Shown here piece by piece: positions 9,813 through 20,145 of a stretch of DNA of 23,284 nt (its first letter is position 1; every line of letters starts with the position of its first letter). This DNA is from Mnemiopsis leidyi. Taxonomy: Eukaryota > Ctenophora > Tentaculata > Lobata > Bolinopsidae. The stretch lies in assembly GCA_000226015.1 (NCBI GenBank), contig JH152770.1, positions 108,404 to 131,687 of the forward strand. Reading direction: 5' to 3'. Both the position numbers and the translations under genes were made by a program. Under the pieces are notes generated by a model, which worked only from the letters and a program-made list of their open reading frames with translations, was not told the DNA's origin and did not search any database.

Positions 9813-12800
9813 ATGGAGATGGAATCTGAATCCACTGACGATCAAAAGCGTTTTATCTACTTTAATCCAAATTTTTGCATCAACAACATAAATGTGAAGG
9901 AGTTGGTCTTGCGAGCGGAGCAATCGGCATCAAGGTCACTTGACAAACATCAGCTAGCCCAGAGTACATTATCTCTTCCAAGTAGCCAGAATTATCCCTT
10001 TGGACAGCTCCAAGAAATCCCTTCTAACACATCAACCTTTACAGCAATTACTTCTGCATCATCTCATTCTGGACCTTCTCACGCTCAGTCAGCACAGAGA
10101 TCTGCCCTTCTTCCTACTCCGCCCCCACAATTTAAAGCACCGCCAGCTAAGCAGCCAAAGCGAGGGGTGGCTGGGCCTAGTTGGATCAGAGATAAGCCAT
10201 TTTTCCCGTCTGATGTCGATTGGAACGATCGAGACCATCCCTGGTATCACAAAGATCCAAGATATGCTAGCAACCTTTTGAACCTTGCGGCTGATTATGC
10301 TAAACGACCAAACCAATACCCAAAATGTCGAATGCCCCCCCTTTCTAAGAGAGAACTATTATTCCGGATGGAGAAGTTACATAGAAATGGTAAATTGCTC
10401 TCATCTTTACACCTTCCTTCAGCTGTGGAAAAGTTCATTAGGTACATGCGACTGATAAAGGATCAGATTGAATTTGACATGCTCCGAATAGATTACTCAA
10501 ATAATCAAACTTACGCAGAATGTAGAAGAAAAAGAGCTATGATGAAAGGATTGGGTGTTAATAAGTATCACTACGTCAATGAAGAAGCAGTAGAGGAGTT
10601 ATTTGCCAGGAGTCAGAACTTGAAGGGGTACAAAAAACAAATCAGGCAAGATCTTGACCTTTCTAAACTGGACACTTCCAAGCTTTCGCCTAGACAAAGG
10701 AGGTTCCTGTTCAAACATCATGTCTTCAAGCAAGGGAAGCGGGTTTACGTCAACACAGATCAGAACAAAGATCAAAGTCCAAAGTCTCCAAATCTCGTGT
10801 CGGTCAACAAATTTAAGGCCGTGTCAAAAGAAAGCCTTTCTCAAGTAAAAAAGAACCGGATCCGCCAGTCCCTACGTTACCGAAGGTCTGAAGATCCTGC
10901 TCACCAAGATTGTAGATTCTACATGAAAACCGGGAAGTGCAAGTTTGGTGTACGCTGTATCAGAAAACATGACCCCTCCAAGTTGCCCGCTAAACTAAAG
11001 AAAGCAGTTGCGAGAAAGAGACCTAAATCAAGTTTTACTGTGAACAACGTTAAGTTACCCCGCCGACCTGTCTCCTCAATGCCTCCACCGCTGGTTCCAA
11101 TATCCTCCCTTAATCTCAGACCAACTCCGCTATCATCTACCAATCCTACCCAAGCTGCCGCTGTCTCATCAGCTACTAACATACCGAAAACCGTCAACTC
11201 ACTTAGTCGCTCTCTTAGCAACACAGACTATCGATTCATCAACAATCCAGTTCTTGGGCCCACCAAAGTTGGACTTAACAAGAAACTTGTAAACCGAGCC
11301 CTGAAATGGAAAAGGAAGACAGCACTTCGACGGAAGCAAGATTGTATGTTTTTTATCAGACGGGGGAAATGTGTTTTTGGAGAAGAATGCAGGAAGAGAC
11401 ACGACCCTGCTAAGGTTGCTCTCTGTAGCCGGTTTATCTTCTTCAACCGTTGCCAAAAATTGGAGTGTCCTTACCAGCATAAGGTAGATGTAAAAAGGAT
11501 ATTTTCAGTCGTTTACCTAGTTACCTATTTTATTGCAAAAGACCAATTCCGTTTTGCGGAATAACATACAAGCTTTCTATTATTTACCGATCGACCATAA
11601 TACCTAATTTCTTTTTAAATCTAAAAGTTATCAACCAACACAGCTCATCAAAGAGAAGATGCCGCTGTGTCTATACTTCTATGCTAACCAGTGCTCCAAG
11701 GAAGACTGTCCGTTTCTCCATGTTAAATTAGGCACGGACGTTCCTGTTTGTGAAAAGTTTACCGCAGTAAGTGTGGAACATCAGTTTTCAAAATACTGCA
11801 TATCATTAGTGTTGCGCCGTTTTGAATGTATCATTTTAGCAGCGAATTTGTTACAAATGTTTACCGCTTCGAGACTCTTGGGAAATATGTTATACTGAAA
11901 TCACCCGTTAGTTCATTATATGTACGTGTAAGTTTTACGTATAAGTAGAACGTATAATAATATAAGTATAACTATTATATTATTAAAACGTATAAGTATA
12001 ACGAGTAACGTCTAAGTATTTTGGTCTACCTTGCCCGATGCAACTCCAAATTTTAAAGAAACATAGCACGATGTTGCAAATGAACTGAGCAAGATCAGAT
12101 TTGCGGCTACCAATTTATGTGCCAGGTTTTAGGCTGTGTATAAAATGTATTATATAGGCAGTTTATAATAAGCCTTAACTGATCTCCCGTTTTCGGTTTT
12201 CCCATAAGTTTTTGTTATGTCTCTTTACTAGTGCATCAGTAGATTGTCCAATGTTGCGATGAAGATGAACACTGTTCTTCATTGAACAGTGCTGTCTGCT
12301 AATGATGTCCTCACAGGGTCACTGTGACAAGGGCTCCAACTGTACCAAGAGACACACTCGAGACTGCGAGACACATTTCAAAACCGGCTTTTGTCTCGAC
12401 ACCGACTGCAAGTTACTTCACGAGAAGATTCTTAGATCTCGAACTTTCTCTTTCAGCTCCAGTGAGTATATAGGTCTCCACAAACGTTGCAAAGACTGGT
12501 CCCATAAGTTAGTTTACCTCGGCTTCACGGCTTATCGCTTTGCGCTCTGATTAAAGCAGAATCTATCTATAATTCCTCTTATAGTTAATCTGAAAACTTG
12601 TTGATTTTTTAAGTATCAAGTAGTAGTCTTAACCATTCCAAAGTCAGGAATTAAGGTACGTACGCACTTTCACTTTTATGGGTTTCTTTTTCATTAGATA
12701 TTCATGGTTTAGGTAATTTTGCTACATTTCTTATTGAGTGAACTGAAATATCTACTATCTTTTTGGCTGACAATTCGATTAAGTGTTGCTGTGTGATCTT

Positions 12801-13200
12801 GCTAATATTACTTAACATCTGCTGTCTGCATCATGTGTAGATACTAGATATTGTACATGTATGTTCTAGTATGTGTATACTTGTATACTTACTGCAGTGA
12901 AAATTGGCTCGACGCTAACTATGTACCAACTGTTTCTTCCCCTACAGTTGAAAATGCAATGGACATGGACCGGCCCTATTTTGACGGAGATGATTTTATT
13001 CCGATTGGTTTGGACAGGATTGAAGAGAACGCATCTCCTGGTACGATCAAATTGTAATGTGTCGTTTGTTATTTTTGTGTCTGCATCATGCGGTTCTTAT
13101 GTTGGTTATGTGAAATTTAAGACCATTGATTTCAGATATTTTGCGGATGCTGGATTCGGATGTCGAGTCAATCGCTGGATCGCTTGCGGAGTGCGATTGA
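9813..13200 (+). CDS. ZC3H3: ZC3H3-like CCCH zinc-finger protein
   Basis: ZC3H3 is a nuclear protein that links mRNA polyadenylation to export. Coding exons are 9813-11483, 11644-11766, 12317-12461, 12948-13040 and 13136-13200, with introns of 160, 550, 486 and 95 nt. All boundaries are GT-AG and phases agree, giving 698 residues. Six CCCH fingers are visible. One stands alone (CRFYMKTGKCKFGVRCIRKH, about residues 369-388). Five are in a row: CMFFIRRGKCVFGEECRKRH, CSRFIFFNRCQKLECPYQH, CLYFYANQCSKEDCPFLH, CEKFTAGHCDKGSNCTKRH (split by intron 2) and CETHFKTGFCLDTDCKLLH. The linker LIKEKMPLC after intron 1 matches vertebrate SKEKMPVC. About 220 residues before the fingers (near 123-320) look folded, with PSDVDWNDRDHPWYHKDPRY, and I do not recognise them. 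The last exon is less certain: without the final splice the frame ends at 13057. The start could also be 9774. Confidence 0.85.
11937..11998. repeat. Small hairpin flanked by direct repeats in ZC3H3 intron 2
   Basis: AATAATATA (11956-11964) and TATATTATT (11976-11984) form a perfect 9-bp AT stem around an 11-nt loop. ACGTATAAGTA occurs on both sides, at 11937-11947 and 11988-11998. Simple AT-rich slippage could give this. A tiny transposon footprint is possible but unsupported. Confidence 0.6.
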
Positions 13201-13220
13201 AGGATATAGCCCTGTCCAAG

Positions 13221-13230
13221 CTATAAAAAG
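13221..13230 (+). promoter_or_regulatory. Possible TATA box of RNF146
   Basis: CTATAAAAAG lies 21 nt after the ZC3H3 stop codon and about 55 nt before the RNF146 start codon. A start site about 30 nt downstream would leave a 5' UTR of about 30 nt. The match is good but AT-rich sequence gives such matches by chance. Confidence 0.35.
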
Positions 13231-13283
13231 TAAAGGTAAAAGATTGTGCGATTTTTTATGCTATCACAAGTCCTATCCGTTAA

Positions 13284-16200
13284 ATGCGTAGCGACGAAGA
13301 AAGGTAAGTTTCTCGTCCGCGTGTGTTTTTTTACTGCCAAACAGAAATGTTCTGGGTATCTTAAGTTTGTCCTATAGGTAAGTTCATAGAAATGACACAT
13401 TATTTATCAAATACTCAAATACCATCAAACTGATACCTATTTCACGGCACCTCACCGGAATTGCTTGTTCCACGTATAATGCTGTAAGATTTGGCTCCCA
13501 AAATGGACTTCTTTAATGCAAAGTACCTTAGTCCACACACGCATACTGCATCAATAGATAATATTCAACCTAGAGCTTCCACATGTTGTAAAGACCCAGC
13601 AATACTCATCTTTTTATTTGCTGCCTTTTCCGGTCATGTTAATGCTGGTATGTGATAAACTCAGGGATCCCAGATTCTAGGTTTGATGTCATGGATTTGC
13701 CAGCTTAGGACGCAGTTATAGAAGTGATACTTGGAGTATTTAATTTACGATTATCAGACTTTAATCGTCTTTCTAATAAGTTCAGTTTCTGTGAAGGTTC
13801 AAAAAATCGTGTTTTAAGTTCAAATTCATGACATCTTCGAACTCCGATTGTTCAATCAGCATATTTTATTACTGCTGTTTTTAAAGAAGTGTTTTTTATT
13901 CGTTTTTAATTTAAATTAGTACTATACTGTCACCAAAAAGATAAAAAGATATTAATTATAATGAAGTTAACTAGTAAAGTTATTTCAATTTCTTTTCAAG
14001 AAAATCGCTTTGCAACGATATCTATCGTTTTATTGTCTACAATTTAAAAAACAAATGACTCCTCTTTCAATCCAATAAGTAGTCAGATCTCAAACTATTC
14101 CATTATGTACACGAACTGCTATTGCGCCATTGTATTGGTATTGATAATAAGATTGCTAATTGGGTGCCAATTGATCCTATTTCATCAAGAACAAGTGTAG
14201 CCGATGTACAATAAATTCTGTTGTTTTTACAGCGATGTAAAATGTACAACTACACATGGAATGGGTCGGTCAGTGACTCGTAGTCAATCTAAATCTGGCT
14301 CTCGCAGTCAGGTAAGATATTTCGTGTCACTTTCTTTAGTACTATCCTATTGTATGCAGTATATCATTCTTTGTCATCTATATCTTTGTGTGATTGCTTT
14401 CCTTTTTCTTAGCGCTTGTAGGTACGTACATTTGACTTTCAAATTAACGGCACATAATAGAGAAATAAAATACTGACGACTTTCAGCATCATTGTATACA
14501 TGAAACGTGACTAATACTACATCTCGTTACACGAGACTTGTTTTAAGTATCGCGTTACCATGCCAAGCGGGACGACAACACTGCTTACACACGCGTGTAA
14601 ACATGAAACCCCCAGAATAAAGACTGTGGCGACTCCTCAAGCAAGTCTGAAGAAACATTGAAGAGCACTCAAACAGGCAGAATATCCAAAAGGAAGACGA
14701 AGAAAAGCTCCATGTCTAAGAGGGACAGGTATTTGTGGAGTTGTGTTGCTTTTTGATTTAATTGTCGTATGGATATTGGTTGTAATGAGGCGACTTGTCA
14801 AGTTTTTACAGTTCAAGTCTGAAAGGATGTCCTCGTCACTCCAATTATGGAGCTACAAATTTGTAGCATGTGTTGTGTAAATTGGGAATCTATGTTCTAA
14901 AGGAATTAGTTCCACCCTCTCAGCTATGAGATTCACATCTACAGCTTTGAGATTCAATATTGGGATACGGTCATACATACCGTCAAGAAAAAAGCCAAAG
15001 CTGACGTAACGCGCTAATTTGCTTTTTCAGCACTCTTCGATTTTTGCCAAAATTGCATTAAAAGCTCAGCAAGAAAGCATTTACTGTAGCAGTTTTGTGC
15101 CGCGCGCTACACACGTTCTCACTTCTCTGTCGATCTAAGTAGCTGATTACTAAGTAGCTGATTACTGATCTGCATTTATAGGAGTTAGAAGTTGGTTTGG
15201 TAGTTGCAGGCTAATTCGATGGAGTATAGACGTGGTCAGAGCCGAATCAACCTATTTATTAAAGAGCTCAAGCAAATAAACTGCTCAATTTTAGGATATG
15301 AGATTGATGTTGGTGGTCAGAATATGAGATTTACATATGAGATTTGCTTGAAACACAATAGATTACCCAAAACTGCGATTTAAAAATTCCCTTGGACACA
15401 AGACAAAGTGTTGTACACAACTACACAATACACCTGCAGTGTACAAAGCAATCAAATTTACGAGCTCGTCCAATATATTACACACCGAACTGTATGTGTA
15501 TTAACACCACTTCATACTGACCAATGACACCCCAGCTCTGGCTCCAATCTCGAGGAGTCTGTACTGTCGCTATCTTTGGAAGATCCAGCAACGCTCTCCC
15601 AAGAGCCCTGCTCCAGTAAACTTCTCCCTTCCACTCAAGGACCAGCTGTAGCTGCAGAAGATTCTTCCAAAGTAAAGACTTCTGATCTAGGTCAGCATTA
15701 AATCATTCTTTGTGGATTCCACGCTTTCATGTGAACTCTGTGTACTTCAGGTTTTAAAGCAGAGCTGGCCAGTGTGGAGTATTTACATGCCCGGTGTAAG
15801 ACTTTGAAATATTCAATACATGAAATATTAAATACCAGGTCGTTCTGAATATTCAATCCTCCTTTCAGAGAAACCAGAATGTTCCATATGTCTGCAAACA
15901 GCGTTACAACCAGTTGCACTACCATGTAACCATATCTTCTGCTTCCTTTGTATCAAGGTACTACTTCATCAGACCTCGTTTAAACAAAGGAAATTTGGAG
16001 TTCAATTTTAGAGTTTGATAAAGTTGATTCTATTTTACGTTTATTCCGCATTGCGATAAAATTATTGATCATGACGTATAAAATTCACAGGGAGCAGTAC
16101 ACAATGGCACAAACTCCTGTGCTTTGTGTCGAGCACCTCTCCCAAGAAACTTTATCTTTAATCCCGAAGTTATCGGCCAGTCTTCTAGTTCGGAAGATAA

Positions 16201-16826
16201 CTCTACCGAGGAAACTGCAGCTGACAAGTGGTATTATGAAGGTGAAAGAGTGTCTCAGTGCTTTTGTCAATATAAGATCAGACTAAACTTCGGTATCTTC
16301 AAATAGGGAACTGTTCACAGTGCACAATTTCTTGTCTTTTACTCTCTCTTTTTACTTATGCGTAAAGTTTGAAACTTCAAAGTCCTAAAAAGGAATTTCG
16401 ACACGATTTTCTCAGGAAGAAATGGAGGGTGGTGGGAGTTTGATGTCAGAACAGCCGAGCAGATAGAGGCATTGTTTAACGACGGTTCTTGTGATGGTCC
16501 GAAAACTTTAGAGCTGATGATTGCTGGGCTTATTTTCATAATTGACCTCAATGCCATGGTTAGTTTAAAACTTTATTGCTTGACAGCAATTTTTAGAAAA
16601 ATTTTTTGAATTACACATTCAACTATTTAAATAGAAAGTCGAATGGTTCTTATATCAACATCCTCAGAAAATGTAATTTCTTCAGTGCCAAGTAAGGAAG
16701 AATAACCCAAACATTCGTCGTCGTATCAAAAGAGACAAAGAAATAAACGATAAAAAAGGTGTGGCGGGGATCGTCAAGTCGAGCCGTAGGAACCATGGCA
16801 ACAGATCGCGTGGTACTCCAGTATGA
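13284..16826 (+). CDS. RNF146: RNF146-like RING-WWE E3 ubiquitin ligase
   Basis: RNF146 recognises poly(ADP-ribose) through its WWE domain and ubiquitinates the marked proteins, including axin and tankyrase. Coding exons are 13284-13303, 14233-14311, 14616-14728, 15536-15690, 15869-15957, 16091-16241, 16416-16558 and 16686-16826. All are GT-AG with matching phases, giving 296 residues. An in-frame TAA at 13281-13283 directly before the ATG fixes the start. The N-terminal ~124 residues are Ser/Lys-rich and longer than in vertebrates. The C3HC4 RING has all ligands: [15 protein letters not shown] and SCALC. The WWE domain shows [34 protein letters not shown] and RRRIKRD, close to human with one extra Gly. 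KKGVAGI follows as in human, but then only about 22 residues remain, against roughly 170 in human. The final GTATGA could be a donor to a further exon. Confidence 0.92.
15136..15165. repeat. 15-bp exact tandem duplication in RNF146 intron 3
   Basis: TAAGTAGCTGATTAC is present twice head to tail at 15136-15150 and 15151-15165. It is a simple recent duplication with no visible role. Confidence 0.9.
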
Positions 16827-17617
16827 AATATTGCTGCTCAAAAAACTCCTCTTTTAATTGTAAATCAGAACTTTGTTTCGGAAGGAGGGTGTATTTTTCA
16901 TCATTAATTTATTTGTAAATACATGTTTCTATTAACATATATTTGGATATTACTGGAACTCAACAGCTGTGGGAAGAAGGCCTCAAATTGGGAAATTCGA
17001 TAGATCATCCTCAAACATTAACATTAGATTTTACGTTTTAACTAGATTGGATACTGCTGGGTTATTTGAAAAGAGGTCTGAAACATCAACAAATTTATTG
17101 TTTTAATTCTAAAATCGCTTTTCACACACCAAAACCTTACATTATTTATGTTGTTTATTTTTCTAGTATTTTAATGGCTTTGTAAACGAAAATTTTTTTG
17201 ATATAACTTTTTGCATTCAAACTTTACTTTTAGTTGTACCAATTTTACAGTTCAATGACGTGTATTAATTATTTAATCAACCTAAGGATTTTTAGAGTAA
17301 ACGTTGACAGTGAATAGTGATGTTGGAAACATGGGACCGAAAGTTTTTTGGGTTTCTAATTCTGGTGGCTTATTGCTATCAAACTGAATTGTTTTAATAA
17401 CTTTAATAATATGTTTCATCATTACATTCCGTGTCATTTTCAAACTGTGACAAATCAATGTGATATCACATCTCAGTTATTACAGAGTGTTTGATAAGTT
17501 ATTGATGCATTTTACATATTTCATGAAAGTGAGTGGCGATAATTTTCACTTATCAAGTAAAAAATAGATTTAAAGTGTTGTTTCAATTCAGTTATTCTAT
17601 CTCTTATAATGTTTTAG
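16827..17617. other. RNF146-PHD gene intergenic stretch with a possible extra exon
   Basis: This AT-rich stretch has no standalone gene. After CAACAG at 16961-16966 two open frames follow: 24 codons ending at 17041 and 45 codons ending at 17106. Either could be an alternative last exon of RNF146. A pyrimidine-rich acceptor-like tract ends at TAG 17615-17617 directly before the next gene's ATG. No AATAAA was found for RNF146. Confidence 0.4.
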
Positions 17618-19279
17618 ATGATGGCTACAGATGCGAAGAACTTGTGCAAAAATCCCGAGAAAGAGTCTAATCTTGGCGAAACGACTATTTCCTGCACCTC
17701 TCCAGCCGAGGGAAATACTTCTCCACTCAAGATAACATCCCTGCCGCCCACAGCATCCGATGCCTCACAAAACTCAGAATGTGTTAACCAAGATACCGAA
17801 ATTTCAATTTTAGAGATCAGAAGTTCCGCCAAATCAAACGATGTTGCCCCGGTAGTCAATGTTGTCCAAGACAGTCTGTTTCCCGATTCACAGGAAAGTC
17901 TAGATTTTGAAGAAAGTAGTGAGGATTTACCATCTCATTTCACTTCATTTAAGCCAGAATACAAAAATGTTGCCTCTGAGGATAATTCTGAACAAAATGA
18001 TGAAATTACTGATAAAGATGATCAGGTAATAGTTTCACCGAAGCTTCTCAAAGCAGTCATCAACTGTGTGCCTCGAACCTTACCAGAGCATGTCGTTAGG
18101 CATTTTAAGGGTGATGCAATCGGTGAAAGCTCCCGAAAACGTAAACTTAACAGAGGATGTAGTTCTACAAATGAGATAGAAAGGACCAATTTTGATGAAC
18201 AAGTTGAGTCCCCTGACTCTGTCAACAGACCTAATTCTGGCCTAAATCAAATGACTAAAATGGATATCGCTAACAAACGCGTGAAAACTTGTGACTCAAC
18301 ATCCAGTAATTCACATTGTGCGGATGTCGATGTAACTTCGACTGCGTCAGAAGGTAATATGATAGACAAGTCTACAGAACTCAAGAAGTCTGATAAGTTT
18401 TACGACATCAAACGTATTATCATGCAGGCTACTCGCACATCTACCGGAGTAAACTTACAACGTTTTCGGCAATTTTCAAACATTTTCCTTAAAAATTGGC
18501 GGTTTTCCAAACAGTTCTCGCGCAATGCGAGCTCTCGTAGCAAACACATAATCTTGAACACGTTAGGTACCATTGTAAAAGACCTTTATGAAAATGATCT
18601 GATAACAATCAAGGGGCCAGAGGACAGTGTTGATGTGATCAAAATGATGACCGATGAAATTAAGCAAGACCACTCCAGAATTTTCAGTCAAACTCCTCCT
18701 ACTTTAACAGTTCTAATTACTGCCGATTTATTCGACAAGTATCATTCAGACAGTATCAAGGGTCCCCTTTCTGCTACCAAGCGAGGTTCAGGGAAGTCCG
18801 TTAATTTGGGATCAGTAACGAGTCAGTGGATGCGCCTAAAGGGTGAACTGGGGATGGAGACTAATGAAGAAGTGGCTTCTATTTTGATCCACTGTTACAA
18901 AGCCTGGATCAGCGTGGCATGTAGCAAATGTAGACGTCACATGGAGGTAGGAATGGAACAGAAAAGTGGTCGAAAGATATCAAACTCTGAAACCTCCGTT
19001 TGTATCGTCTCCTGTGACTGTGGAAAGAGCACCAGTGGCGGGTTTATGATCGAGTGTGATATTTGTCACAAGTGGCAACACGGGTTTTGTGTGAACGTCG
19101 ACAAGGACAACATACCAGACAGCTATTCATGTAGTTGGTGCAGGAAGATCAGGGGTAAGATGGAGTTGTCCGCAGAGGACAAACAAGGGGAAGAGTCTGA
19201 TGACAGTGTCGTCAGTATTGATAATACTGAGCTGTGCTCTACTGACGACAGTGAGCCTGAAGTTATTGAACTAGATTAG
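17618..19279 (+). CDS. PHD-finger protein of unknown family
   Basis: This is a 553-residue protein on one coding exon, probably a chromatin reader. Residues 1-250 are acidic, Ser-rich and apparently disordered, with a basic patch (SSRKRKLNR) that could serve nuclear import. From about 262 a folded-looking stretch begins (SDKFYDIKRIIMQATRTS) that I do not recognise. A second, near 405-430, reads QWMRLKGELGMETNEEVA and is followed by CSKC. The PHD finger spans about 465-507 with complete C4HC3 ligands: CDC, ECDIC, WQHGFC and SCSWC. The tail is acidic and holds two hydrophobic cores, VVSID and VIEL just before the end, that fit the SUMO-interaction pattern. The finger resembles those of PHF20 and KMT2E, but neighbouring domains of those families are absent. 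ATG 17618 directly follows an acceptor-like TAG; a second ATG is adjacent. Confidence 0.85.
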   Translation: MMATDAKNLCKNPEKESNLGETTISCTSPAEGNTSPLKITSLPPTASDASQNSECVNQDTEISILEIRSSAKSNDVAPVVNVVQDSLFPDSQESLDFEESSEDLPSHFTSFKPEYKNVASEDNSEQNDEITDKDDQVIVSPKLLKAVINCVPRTLPEHVVRHFKGDAIGESSRKRKLNRGCSSTNEIERTNFDEQVESPDSVNRPNSGLNQMTKMDIANKRVKTCDSTSSNSHCADVDVTSTASEGNMIDKSTELKKSDKFYDIKRIIMQATRTSTGVNLQRFRQFSNIFLKNWRFSKQFSRNASSRSKHIILNTLGTIVKDLYENDLITIKGPEDSVDVIKMMTDEIKQDHSRIFSQTPPTLTVLITADLFDKYHSDSIKGPLSATKRGSGKSVNLGSVTSQWMRLKGELGMETNEEVASILIHCYKAWISVACSKCRRHMEVGMEQKSGRKISNSETSVCIVSCDCGKSTSGGFMIECDICHKWQHGFCVNVDKDNIPDSYSCSWCRKIRGKMELSAEDKQGEESDDSVVSIDNTELCSTDDSEPEVIELD

Positions 19280-19757
19280 GATCGTGATTTCACCAAATTA
19301 AGTTTAGAGATGGTTATCTGCAAAATTTTGAGTTTTATCGATGTTCTCAGAACTCCTAATTCTACCACTCACTTGAGTGGCCCAATTCCGTGTTATTTTG
19401 CCGATCATGGTAGTTGACGTAAATCACCACTAACGTTTTATTTCCCTTTAAAGGTTTTATATTTGTTTTAATTTATTGATTCTACGTTAATGATAAATCA
19501 AATTTATTTCAACTCGTTAATATTCCGATTTTTATTACGTATTCAACGTTTTTAAGATAATGGGCACTAATACAATAATAGCACTTTAATAAGTAATTCA
19601 CATCGCACACTCATCAAAAAAGGGAATGCTGTCCGCGTGTCCACTTTGTTTCAGGTTGATCTACTTGATAAACCGTGTCCTTTTTATCCTCCTCGCTTGT
19701 TATACTCTTGCACAAAATTCTCACTGATCACTATGACTATAGTAAGCTGTAATTGAT

Positions 19758-19763
19758 AATAAA
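19758..19763 (+). terminator. Possible poly(A) signal of the PHD-finger gene
   Basis: AATAAA lies about 480 nt past the PHD gene's stop and just before the tRNA-like relic. A second AATAAA follows at 19981-19986. Which is used cannot be told. Confidence 0.3.
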
Positions 19764-19779
19764 TTTGGGGAGGGAAAAC

Positions 19780-19885
19780 TAATTGAAGAACCCGGGCCGG
19801 ACTGGAATCGAATTTATACGTACGTGCTGCGTGAGGCTACGCAGACATTGTGCGTTGGCCTCCTCCGTGTGCGCGACTAAGAAAT
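19780..19885 (-). mobile_element. tRNA-derived SINE relic or tRNA pseudogene
   Basis: On the minus strand a B-box-like AATTCGATTCC (19814-19804) matches GGTTCGANTCC except for the first two bases. Upstream of it, CTGCGT and ACGCAG form a stem around a loop with CCTC, like an anticodon arm with a CTC (Glu) anticodon. No convincing A box or full acceptor stem is present, so a functional tRNA is unlikely. Around it, 19280-20145 holds no gene that I can see. Confidence 0.4.
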
Positions 19886-20145
19886 TTAACTGACTAGTTT
19901 AAGGCTCAGGGAGACTGTTGACAAGCAGTTCTTGTTTCAGATAAAAAGCTACTATATTTATCTATTGTACAAAAGATAACAATAAACAAGGTAATGATCT
20001 GTGCTTTTATGGATGTGAAAATTTTTAATAGTGATCGTAACCTGGGTCATACAATCTTATATCTGGTTTTTGTTTGGCAGAGTTTGCAGCTTTTACTTAA
20101 TATGAATTTCAACTGGTAGAGCTATTTAATACCTATTACACTTTC

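Noticed and set aside
12873-13226. 117-codon plus-strand frame across the end of ZC3H3
   Set aside because: It runs out of frame through an exon, an intron and another exon of ZC3H3 and has no coding character of its own.
15698-15925. 75-codon minus-strand frame
   Set aside because: It overlaps intron 4 and the RING exon of RNF146 and shows no family resemblance.
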